DNA from: Amphibalanus amphitrite | Lineage: Eukaryota > Arthropoda > Thecostraca > Balanomorpha > Balanidae | DNA length: 64,000 nucleotides | Assembly (NCBI RefSeq): GCF_019059575.1 | Contig: NW_024881702.1 | Coordinates: forward strand, 744,001-808,000 | Direction: 5' to 3' | In this document: piece by piece, positions 1-10,199 of the stretch | Layout: each line of letters begins with the position of its first letter | Numbering within the stretch: position 1 is the stretch's first letter | The notes under the pieces: model-generated | Seen by the model: only the letters and a program-made list of their open reading frames with translations | The model's database searches: none | Told to the model about the DNA's origin: nothing | Program-made: the position numbers and the translations under genes

Positions 1-2073
1 GACGGACCGGGACCGGTCGGTCGGTCGGTCGGACGGACGGACTGCAGTAGGTACTGTACAGAGGTGCAGGAAGGGCCGATCAATGACCACTGACCGGCGC
101 AATGCTGAGAGAAGACAGTGACGGGAGAGCTCGTTTTTAGAATTTCTAACACAGCTATAGTTCAGGCTTTATATAGATGAAATGCTGGGAGTCTTATAAA
201 CAGGACAAGCATCTACTCGGACCTGGACCCCGCTTAGGGCAAGCGAGAAAAGGTACGGCCCTCCAGGTATTAAGTGGTTGGTTGCTAACATCACAATAAT
301 CGATCTGCATTGATGAATAGGTACGTCTACTGGCTGATGAAAACCACTGCCGAAATGTGTGCACGAATCCTCTTCTCATTTCTATTGAGTCATTTTACAG
401 GAGTGTCTCTGTCATTTAAAGTTATTACACCAAAAACACATAGGCTAACCAACCACTGTTTTGCTGAAGGACCGTACATGAATGCATTATGCAAGTACAC
501 TGAGTGAACGCGAATGCGTCATTTTTATATTTTTCTTATTTCCATTTCTATTGCTTGCTAAGGTGGTTTTCGGCCGGCGCTATTGATCCGATGTGGCGCA
601 ATTGGTCACAGCCGGACCACTGAGGGAGCGCTGACCAACTTCGGCGCAGGCCTGGCCCGGCCCGACTGCTATTGCAATCGGAGGCGACTGGTACGCAACT
701 GGGACTCGACCATGGAAAAATGGTCAAAATCACTTGAATGGCAGGGTTCGTGCGGCTGAGTATTTCTTTATCAACACATTGCAGCGATCGTGCAGACTAT
801 GTGAACTCTGTGAGGTCGGATAAGCCGGCGTATTGTCACGCCCATTGGTCGTGCTATCGGCTGTTCTATCTGCTCGATAGCCGCCTAATCTTGTCAGCGC
901 CGATGACGGCGATGCCGGTGGCTCTCGCCGATGGCAGCCCGGCCGGCGGCGCCGACCCGTCTGGGCTGACGGGTGGCCGCGCGCGCCGCGCACCTGCTAA
1001 TCGCGTCCCCGTCCACCCATTCCGCGCTGGCTGAAATAAGCACGCAGCCGGCCTTGGCGCCGTATAGCTCAGCGGCTACCGACATTTCCCTGTTCACGTG
1101 CTCGGACCTCTGGAGAGAGAAGTAGCGTCGAACTAGGCACCAGAGGTCAGCCAACGCGCCCGAACAAAGCCCATTCTTGCCGTATTCTGTTCCATTCTTG
1201 TCGCTGGTGTGGTGCGATTGCCGCCGACCGCTGCCGCCTGCAGCACCGCGGCCATTCGAGGGGGGAGGGGGGGGGGGACCAGGCCAGCGTTCCGGCATTT
1301 TTACCCGTTCGCCGACGCGACGGCTTTGAGAAGGGCGCAACACACCCACGTAGGTCACGGTGGTGATTAGTGCCGGCAGTGGTGGGTGCCGCGGGCCCTA
1401 TCGAAGGCCATTGGGGGAAGGTATAGGGCCCGGACCGGGGCCGGACTGGCCACTGGGGGAGGTAGCGTCCGGCCACTGGGGGGAGGGGGGGGGGTAGAGT
1501 CAGGGGTGTCGTTTTTCGAAAATGATTGGTAGGGCCCAAAGGCGGCGGCCGGCCATATGTGACGGGGCTTAAAAGGTAGGGTACCCCCCAAATCTGCCTT
1601 TCTCATCGGATTTCGGCCACTTATTTTTCGTCCTGGTCATTGACAAGACAAACCAAAATCTAAAAAAAAAACATTTTGAAAGTCTAGGTCCTCAACGAGC
1701 TCCATGCACAAAACGTGCAGTTAAATAAGCAGTTATAAATTTTAATAGTGTCGGAGGAATGCACGCCATTCTGAAAGAGGCCCACGCCGACTTAAAAGCA
1801 CGGCTGTGCTGAAAGGGGCCAGGAACGGTTTTGATGGCCCAAGCCGAATGAAAAACACGGCTGCGGAGTGCGGGGCCAGGAACGGCTTTGAAGGCCTTCG
1901 CCAATTGCAGGGTTCGACAGACGACAACTAACGAGGTCTCGAAACACCACAATAGTTAGAAAGACCTGCTTGCCAAAATAAAAGGATGACAGTACGAGCC
2001 GGCATTCAGAAAGTTACATGCCCGACCATGAATAAGTAGAGAGATACATCATCGACTTATTAGACCAAAAAGT
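1..2073. other. No gene seen; short GC-rich repeats
   Basis: Begins with a (GGTC/GGAC)n run (1-45). 1380-1500 carries copies of a GGCCACTGGGGGAGGTAG motif that recurs as an array at 4100-4320. GC-rich overlapping ORFs lack domain signatures or splice logic. Confidence 0.5.
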
Positions 2074-2710
2074 TCATTTATTCAAATAACCACCGCTAAG
2101 ACAAACACATTTCGCGCAGCGCTTCGGGAGAGCCCTCAAAGTCTCCATAATCAAGTGGGTTTTGGACCCATCCCACGTCCAAGACGGCTGCTTTAGTCTC
2201 CCTGCAGTCAGCGAAGTTGCCACTGCTAATTTCCTTATGTTGGGGAAGAGGTGGCAACCAGAGGGTGCAGGGTTCGGAAAAAAGTGGATGCGACAACTCG
2301 AACTTCGAAGCCACATTTCATCGCTTCACTGATCGTCACCCCGCGGCCCGCGCATGTACGCAGGTGCGTGGCCGTGGATCAGGTGCACACTTTATGTCAG
2401 CTTCCCTGTAGCCTCTCCTCGATGTCTATCGAATGGACGCACATCATCAATTGTGCGCCCCTGTTTTAGAAAGTTGACAAGCAGAGACCCGTCGGCATTC
2501 CAAAATGCAACCACTATCACCTTGCCGACTAACTTCAACTCGTAACACTCATTTGGTGGCCGTTACTCGGTGTGCTTCCACTTGCGCTACTCGGCACGGT
2601 GTCCCTTAGTGTCAACGTGTGACACCCACAATTCCTTTACGGTGACAAGTCAATGACATCTTCTAGATATTCGATAAAGGGGCCAAAAACACCGCGCTAA
2701 GCCTTCTTTC
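2074..2710 (-). pseudogene. Mariner-family transposase relic, C-terminal half, with stops and frameshifts
   Basis: Read on the - strand in shifting frames it gives LVTVKELWVSHVD, then WKHTE and a stop, GKVIVVAFWNADGSLLVNFL (about 2540-2480), and finally PAPSGCHLFPNIRKL to LPKRCAKCVCLSGGYLNK before the stop at 2074. Order and spacing match the catalytic and C-terminal part of mariner transposases: the D-E-T-W region, G-K-V-x-x-x-x-F-W-D, A-P-S-D-x-H-L-F and L-P-x-R-W-x-K-C. The metal-binding Asp after FW is Asn here, and several stops interrupt it, so it is dead. The N-terminal DNA-binding part was not found. Confidence 0.75.
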
Positions 2711-2784
2711 GAGCTTGCCTTTTCTCTGCAGAGTCAGCAAACGGGGGATACATCTTGCAGAGATCTTAAACATAACATGATAGA

Positions 2785-3950
2785 TTCCAGTGGCGTAGCC
2801 AAGTGGGGGGGGGGCGGGCACAGGGGGCACGTGCCCCTCCCATCCGGTCCAGGGGGCCTTCGGGTCCCTGCGGCGCCAATCGGCCGCTGAGGGTCCACGC
2901 TGGCCATATTTCGTCTCAAAGGGCTCGTCAGAGCATCTCATGGGCCCCCAAGTGGCGTATTAAGATCTCCGTAAGTGCCCCACGCCGGCTTCTTAGAGCC
3001 CTTGTCACCAGTTGGCAGTTCGGGCCCTAAGAGGCCGCCAAGGGCCCCTTACCAGCCTGCCCCTCACGGTCTCTGAGAATCTCTTGCTGGCCTCTGAGGG
3101 CCCATTGGTGACCTCGGCTCTGAGGGCGCATTGGTGGCCTCGGCTCTGAGGGCCTATTGGTGGCCTCTGAGGGCCCTTACCGGCCTATTAGGAGCCGGCT
3201 CTACGAGCTGGATGCCCGCCTGTGATGGTCCAACACCAATTCTCTTAGGGCCCCAATAACTGTGAGGAGTGCCTCTGATAGCCCACACCGGCGTTTCTGA
3301 GAGCCCACGCCGGCGTTTCTAAGGGCCCATTCTCCCCCATTTCTGAGGGTCTTCATCAGAGGCTCCTAAGGCCCTACACCAGCGGCTCTGACGGCTCCAC
3401 TGAGTCCACACTGGTGACTCTGAGGGTCCCAGTGGCGTCTGAGAATACTATTCCGGTCTAAAGGGACCCCCTCGGCGCTCTTGAAGGCACCACCGACCTC
3501 TGAGGTCCCCTTGTCGGCCTATGAAGGGCCCGCACCAGCACTCAGCTCAGCAGCTCTCAGGAGTCAGGGTCCCACGCATATCTGTGATGGCCATAAACCA
3601 GTGCATCTGAGGGCCCCGAAACGGCGCTTAAGAGGGCCCCCACCGGCGACTGTGCAGGTCCCACTCCGGCGCCTCTGAAAGCCCCACACATGTGCATCTG
3701 ACGGACACCCACCGGTGACTTTTGCGTGGCCCACACGGGCAATTCTGAGGATCCCACCGGAGTCTGAGAGTACCGTGCCGTTCTCTAAGGATCCCACTGA
3801 ACTTCTGAAGGTGCTGTCGGCCTCTGAAGACCCTTTGCCGGCCTGAGGAGTGAGGACCCCTTGCCGTTCCCTAAGAACCCCCTGCCGGCTTGCGAAGGGT
3901 TCGCGACAGCAGCTCCTACGGCCCACAGGCCACACACATCTGTGACGACT
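2785..3950 (+). repeat. Degenerate CTGAGGGCCC-type tandem repeat
   Basis: A CAGTGGCGTAGCCAAG motif with a G run (2790-2815) resembles a transposon end. From about 3000 to 3940 units of roughly 20-35 bp share TCTGAGGGCCC and ACCGGCG/ATTGGTGGCCTC; they are strongly diverged, so the array is old. No coding signal. Confidence 0.6.
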
Positions 3951-4099
3951 GTACATACATTTATGATTATTTGCTTATCTGTTTATTTTGATTTTTTACC
4001 AACTGATCAGTGACAAAAGATTGGTAGGGCTCAGCGAACATTGGTAGGGCCCAAATAAACATTGGTAGGGCTCGGGCCCTACCAGGCCTATACAAAACG

Positions 4100-4320
4100 A
4101 CGCCCCTGGGTAGAGTTCGTACTCTGGGTAGGTAGAGTCCGGCCACTGGGGGAGGTAGAGTCCGGCCACTGGGGGATGTAGAGTCCCGCCACTGGGGGAG
4201 GTAGAGTTCGTCCTCTGGGTAGGTAGAGTCCGGCCATGGGGGAGGTAGAGTCCGGCCACTGGGGGAGGTAGAGTCCGGCCACTGGGGAGGTAGAGTCCGG
4301 CCACTGGGGGAGATAGAGCC
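4100..4320 (+). repeat. 23-bp minisatellite, about 9 copies
   Basis: Units of 23 bp built on GTAGAGTCCGGCCACTGGGG, with small variants. Related units lie at 1380-1500. Confidence 0.85.
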
Positions 4321-5514
4321 CTCGACCGGCCAGTATGATGTTGACCGTCGCCAGGTGACCTCCACTGGCCGGCGCGGCGGCGGGCTCTGCATTCTAATGG
4401 GCCGAGCGGCGGCCGGCACGCTGCATGTTTTGAAGGCCAGGAGAGCGTCCCTGACGGTGGGCCTCACCTCAATAGCGGGTGTCCGGCCCTTTAACTGTGG
4501 GAGCGCGTCACCGGCCCTTTAACTGTGAGAGCGTGTCAGTGCAGGTAGCCGTGACACCACACCACCCTGTGACTCACTGTGACACTGGGATAGCAGGTCA
4601 CTGACGCTGGGACGGCTGGTCACCGGCGGTGGGACGGCTGGTGAATCGTTGCGGTTCCATGAGCGGGCGTGGGAAGGTGACTGAGGATTTGCGAGGCCCC
4701 CCGGATGATTGGGAATTTGCTGCGGCTAGGATTACCGCCGACTCTACTTGTCTGCCCAGTTCTTCCTGATCTGCCAGTTTACCTTGTACCTCGCGACGGA
4801 GTGCATACCACGTAATGGGACTGCCTCTGACGTCCGATTCTGTCCCGGGTCACGGCAGCGCGCCGACCGGCCAGCGAAAGCAGCGGCAGCCTTCGGTCGG
4901 CCATCGGGTGGCCTTGGCACTGGACAGGTCTGCGGGCGGAGCCCGGTCGGCAGTGCGGCCACCGACTGCCCGTCGGCGCCGCGGCCGCTCCCTCCGCACT
5001 CCGCAGCCGCACGGCGCCCTGTCGGTCCAGCGCGGCCTCCGGCGCACCTGCAGTCCAGAGATGGCGCTGCCGCGTCCGCGCCGGCCCGCCCGCACCGGCC
5101 GAGTAACGGTGCGTCGGGAGGCATCTCACCTCGACGGGCAGCGCAGACGAATCGGTCCGGCGGCGGCTCGGTGCGTACCCAGTGACTCCGCTCCGTGCAG
5201 CGCAGTGCTGCAGCTAAGGTGGCTCGTGTGCCGAGCGATAGCTGCACGATTGTACACAAGGATTGTTGACACCTGCAGTTACAACAGCCGATGTAGTTGC
5301 ACTGCAATACACCGTCCGTCGAGCATTTGGGGACCTTTTAGGCGCAACGAGTTCTGTAGCCCTCCCCTCCCGTGTCTAAAAAGGGCCCATATCGGCTCTT
5401 TGACACTTACCTGCCACTGGTGGCGAATTGCTTAATTAGGTACTATAACCCAGATATCAAAGAAATGGCAGAGCTCGCCGCGTCCTCCTGACTCACGTCT
5501 CACCGCTGTCCCCG

Positions 5515-5850
5515 TCCCATCGCCCGGAGGTATCATCCCCTGTATTATCCCGTCCCGTCCCGCCGTGATCCCGTCCCATCGCCCGGAGGCATCATCCCCT
5601 GCACTATCCCGTCCCGTTCCGTCCCGTCGTTATCCCGTCCCATCGCCTGGAGGTTTCATCCCCTGCATTATCCCGTCCCGTCCCGCCGTGATCCCGTCCC
5701 ATCGCCCGGATGTATCATCCCCTGCACTGCACTATCCCGTCCTGTCCCGTCCCGCCGTTATCCCGTCCCATCGCCTGGAGGTTTCATCCCCTGCAGTATC
5801 CCGTTCCATTTCCTGAACTATCCTCGTCCCGTGCCGCCGTTATCCCGTCC
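5515..5850 (+). repeat. About 60-bp minisatellite, 5 copies
   Basis: Units contain CCCGTCCCATCGCCCGGAGG followed by ATCATCCCCTGCA and a CCCGTCCCGTCC run. The + strand is pyrimidine-rich. Confidence 0.85.
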
Positions 5851-7473
5851 CGTGCAGCAGGTGGGCGGGCGGCACGCGGTGGCCGCCGCGCCGGATGTGG
5901 GTCACGGAGCCGCCGTGACCTCGCGCCCCCAGCGGCCGCACAGCCGCACAGCCGCACGGCCGCGCCCGCTGCCTGTTTGCTAATGTGATTGGAGGTGACG
6001 CGTCGATGGTCGGGCCGCGTGCGGCGCCACTCGCGTGCCGAGAGCTGTCGATGGTCGTGGTCAGGCGTGCTCGTGTGCCCCTCCCCCCACTCCGGGACGG
6101 GGGGGGGCGGCCAGGGTCGGTAGATGTTCTCGTTGGTCGCGCATTTTGCCGCCGAGTGGCGCGACGAACCGGTCACGGGACTCCGAGTGGCGCGACGAAC
6201 CGGTCACGGGACATGAGAGATTGTTCGCGAGTCGTGATACGGTAGGTGCCGCGGAGCCAACAGGCCCATGAAGCAACCCGCTGCCGGTGCACGCGCCGAA
6301 TCGGCCGGACGCTGCGTGCTGCCCCTGTCCTTGAATACATCTGTCCAGAAATGTGCACCTGTCGGCACACATTTCTCAGTCGTCCCCCCCCCCCCGGACC
6401 TCGTGCGAGTCCGATTACAGTCGTCCAGTCCAAAACGCAAAGTCCTCTTCAAGTCCTGACGCCTTCCTTCGTATTTGTACTTTTGAACCGACTTGGAAGT
6501 GTGAATTTGAGTCGGTCAGCGTTATCAGATACTTGATACGGTCGAGAATTCCGCCCGTGTAAAAGGTCCGTGGTCTGTCACACACTATCTTCCTCGGCTA
6601 TAGTCGCTGGCAAGTCGTCAAGGTCGAGTACCATCTCGGCCACCAGTGTGTGTACCTATTAGAGGTGTCAATTTCAGAAAACGTATGTCCAAAGTCCGTC
6701 CAATGTCCAATGCTTACGTCGACTGTCCGTCCAAAAATGTCCAAGCCAGTCATTTGTCCAAAGATGTCCGACACCTACGCAATAGTTTACACTCAACACT
6801 GTTATTTAATTTGCTTTTCATGTACAGTCGTGTACAGGTTGATGGTCCCCTACTCTTTATCCACCGGGTTCCTATGGCTCAGCATTGGCAGCAGCCGCCT
6901 GGTACCGGTAGGCTGTGCCGCATGACCCGAGAGTGAAGCGGCACAGTCTACCCACGCCGTTTGACATCGGCTCGGGTCGCCGGGTGGAGCGCTTTGTAGA
7001 CCAGGTCAGACCAGCGCGGGGGGAGGGGCTCGTCTCGGTGGTTGGCGTGGGCTGGGGAGTGGTGTGGGGCGTGTTGGTGGACCATGGGGGCTGGGCGGGT
7101 TGTGTGGTCACTTGCTGCATTGCACATTTTGCGTCGCTTAAAAATTGCATTCCTGTTTTTGCTAAGCACAATGCACGGAAGACCCAGAAAATATAATTTA
7201 CTTGTGCATTGTGCAAAACGTGATTTGGCAGGTATCGAGGCAACCGTAGGTCTTGTGCCACATATATGCATGATATTTAGGCAATACGCTTATGAAAATG
7301 GTAGATTGATCGGATTGATCCTGGATGTCAATTCGTATGCTAAATGTCGACATGTAATAAATGAACGAATGAATGAATGAATCAATCAATCGACAATCAA
7401 CATGTAGATATAAAACCGTATAAATGGCTCGCAACCACTAAAATCAAACCAGATCCTAACTCGGAAAAGCAGC

Positions 7474-7560
7474 CGGAGCCCCGATGAGGCTCGAACCGGG
7501 ACTCCACGTTGAAAGTTTTGCCGATGATCCATCATCATTCCACCAAGCTAGAGCGACCGG
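7474..7560 (-). repeat. tRNA-like SINE head
   Basis: The reverse complement has an A-box-like TAGCTTGGTGG and a B box GGTTCGAGCC at tRNA spacing, but no cloverleaf I could close; a tRNA-derived SINE is the likelier reading than a functional tRNA. Confidence 0.5.
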
Positions 7561-7659
7561 CACCCGAAACCACAAAAACATTCATTGACTTTGCTGCCGA
7601 CCTCCCGGCCCCGCCGCCCGCCCGGCCAGACTTTGCCCCGGCCGTGGCCACCATCCGGT

Positions 7660-7730
7660 GTAGCTCAGCGTAGGAGTGCTAGACTGTCAAACTGACCGGT
7701 AGTGAGAGGCCCGGTTCGAGACGCTTCGCG
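7660..7730 (+). repeat. tRNA-like SINE head
   Basis: TAGCTCAGCGTAGGAGTG resembles an A box, and GGTTCGAGAC a B box about 45 bases later. The stems do not pair well, so a SINE promoter or decayed tRNA. Confidence 0.5.
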
Positions 7731-8593
7731 TGCTGGGTGTTTATTTCTGTGTCCGAGGCTATGCGATTAGTCCACTTTTCAGAAAGATTATTTGGTGACA
7801 GGTCTGTTTTCTTTCTTTGCTGCAATTCATGAGGAGACCGTATGGACCCTTACCTGTCCTTCCGCACCCCACTTGGGAGATGAGTGTTTGAACCCCCCTG
7901 GGTTTTGTGAATATCTCTAGAGAATTTTTGGAGGGTGGATTACGATCGGTTCTATGCGACAAGTGACCACACACACCCAGCCCCAGGTCCGCTCACTCCC
8001 TCCTCACATCACCCCCGCCCCACACCACACTCCAGCCCGCCTCATCCACCGAGCCGAGCCAAATAGACAGTCCTGACCTTTACCCCCCCCCTCCCCCCCA
8101 GCCGGTGTAACGCAGCGTCCGCTCAAATCGCTCTACCAGGCGACCCGAGCCGGTGTCATACAGTGTGGGTAGGCTGTGCCGCTTCACTCTCGGGTCATGC
8201 GGCACAGCCTACCGGTACCAGGCGGCTGCTGCCAATGCTGAGCCATAGGAACCCGGTGGATAAAGAGTAGGGGACCATCAACCTGTACACGACTGTACTG
8301 TTACCAGCTCAAAAGTGTTAATCATATTGAAAGCTGAGCTTTCTAATAGCCAATCAATGTTAAACACGATAACTTTTTTAAAATGTTGAGGTGTAGCAAG
8401 CGATTGTCCAAAGCTGTCCAAAGCCTGCTGCAATTGTCCAACCGAATTCCGAATTGGACATTGGACAAAATCGGAATTCCGAAGATTCAAGTTCCGATTG
8501 ACACCACTAGTACCTATCATCCTCCTTGTACACTACCTGTCCTCGTTGGAGGTGGCGTCGCGTGTGGCGACTGCCGAAACTCACGCTGACTTT

Positions 8594-8634
8594 ATTTCAT
8601 TCATTCATTCATTCATTCATTCATTCATTCATAC

Positions 8635-8681
<47 letters not shown>

Positions 8682-8720
8682 CATTCATTCATTCATTCAT
8701 TCATTCATTCATTCATTCAT
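8594..8720 (+). repeat. Tetranucleotide array (ATTC)n-(GATT)n-(ATTC)n
   Basis: Three blocks of tetranucleotide repeats. On the - strand it reads as a (TGAA)n tail such as ends many non-LTR retroelements. Confidence 0.9.
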
Positions 8721-9114
8721 TTTCACATAAAAATTGGTCGCGTCCCGTCCCAGCCCTAGCTCAGCCAAAGTTTTGAAAATCCGAGATGGCAGTTCTGTAC
8801 CGCCGTCTTTTCTCTACACGACCACATAAAGAACTTAAAAATTGCCTGTGAACTGTAGCTTTTATGAGCGTTTCAAGATGTAATGTGTCTTTTTTTTTCT
8901 CATTTTTGCTCGAACATGACCTCAGTTTGACCTGAAAAACTCCTGGCCTAAGGTGATCTAAGACTTGAAATTTTGTGTGAAGGTGTTAAATTGTCGGGAA
9001 GGTACTGAAAATTTGGCGGCGCGCCGCCGTTTTCCTGCTATTCAGGAAAAACCACAGGGGGCCATATTGCCCCCCCCCCAACGGGGTGAGGATTAAGGAA
9101 CCTTTACAGCGAAA

Positions 9115-9335
9115 TTCACTGAGAGGAACAAGCCCCAGTCATTTCCAGCTTAGTCCCGCGGCCCATCACAGCCCCAGCTCTGTCCCATCACAGCACCAGT
9201 CAGCCCCAGCTCAGCCCCAGTCACCCCATCACAGCCCCGCCTCACTCCCAGCTCAGCCCCAGCCCCAGTCGCCCCCGCCTCAGCCCTAGCTCAGCCCCAG
9301 TCACCTCCAGCTCAGTCCCAGCTCAGCCCCAGTCC
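9115..9335 (+). repeat. CAGCCCCAGCTC minisatellite
   Basis: Imperfect 12-24-bp units of CAGCCCCAGCTCAGCCCCAG. No other signal. Confidence 0.75.
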
Positions 9336-9619
9336 GCCCCAGCTCATCCCCAGCCAGGCGCGGCCGGCCCAGCCGACGACTGCAGTCGACACGTGGACGG
9401 GTGGGAGGGAGGCTGTGCGACCGCGTTCCCCGGTCCGCCGCCCCGCCCTCACCCCATATTGATCGGCATCGGCCGTCGGCCCCGGTCGGCGGCCTCCTCA
9501 GCCTCCCGGCTGCCGCGAGCAGGCCCTCTGCCGCCGGCCGGACGGAAGCAGAGGCCTCTCGGAGAGACCCGGCCCGTGCAGCGCGGACCGGGTGGCCACT
9601 GGCGCTCCGTGACCGCTGG

Positions 9620-9905
9620 TACTGCGGGATGGCCGCTGGTACTGAGGGATGGCCGCTGGTACTGAGGGGATGACCGCTGGTACTGAGGGGATGGCCGCTG
9701 GTACTGAGGGGATGGCCGCTGGTACTGAGGGGATGGCCGCTGGTACTGAGAGGATGGCCGCTGGTACTGCAGGATGGCCGCTGGTACTGCGGGATGGCCG
9801 CTGGTACTGAGAGGATGGCCGCTGGTACTGCGGGATGGCCGCTGGTACTGAGGGGATGGCCGCTGGTACTGAGGGATGGCCGCTGGTACTGAGGGGATGG
9901 CCGGT
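9620..9905 (+). repeat. 20-21-bp minisatellite, about 14 copies
   Basis: Unit GATGGCCGCTGGTACTGAGG, with copies of 20 or 21 bp because of a G insertion. Open in all frames, which explains chance ORFs on both strands. Confidence 0.95.
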
Positions 9906-9974
9906 GGTGGCCGCCGCTGCACTGGTTGCGCTGCCGTCCGCTCTTCGGACACGAAAACTCACGGTGTAAAAGCC

Positions 9975-10160
9975 GACTGTTCGGCGCTGGGCTGGAGACT
10001 GGACCGACTGTTCGGCGCTGGGCTGGAGACTGGACCGACTGTACGGCGCTGGGCTGGAGACTTGACCGACTGTACGGCGCTGGGCTGGAGACTGGACCGA
10101 GCTTAACCCTCACCAGTCACCACCAGACTCACCAGACTGGACCGAGCTAAACCCTCACCA
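9975..10160 (+). repeat. About 35-bp minisatellite, 4 copies
   Basis: Units contain CGGCGCTGGGCTGGAGACTG; followed by two copies of a CACCAGTCACCA segment. Confidence 0.85.
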
Positions 10161-10199
10161 GTCACCACTGCATGCCTGAGATTTGACACCGCAACTGCC

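Larger units (their letters stand above)
6835..8295. mobile_element. TA-flanked inverted-repeat DNA transposon, non-autonomous (1461 bp)
   Basis: The ends are CAGTCGTGTACAGGTTGATG and its reverse complement, flanked by TA on both sides. The arms stay complementary for about 170 bp (6835-7010 and 8120-8295). TA targets and CAGT ends fit the Tc1/mariner superfamily. No transposase is present. The interior carries tRNA-like promoter pieces (7474-7560 on the - strand and 7660-7730 on the + strand) and a (GAAT)n tract (7360-7390), so SINE or LINE tails have landed in it or are part of it. Confidence 0.8.

Noticed and set aside
4744..5435. Several GC-rich ORFs up to 206 codons on both strands
   Set aside because: No domain, overlapping frames of equal quality, and no splice logic.
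9086..10150. Proline/serine-rich ORFs
   Set aside because: Explained by minisatellites at 9115-9335 and 9620-10160.
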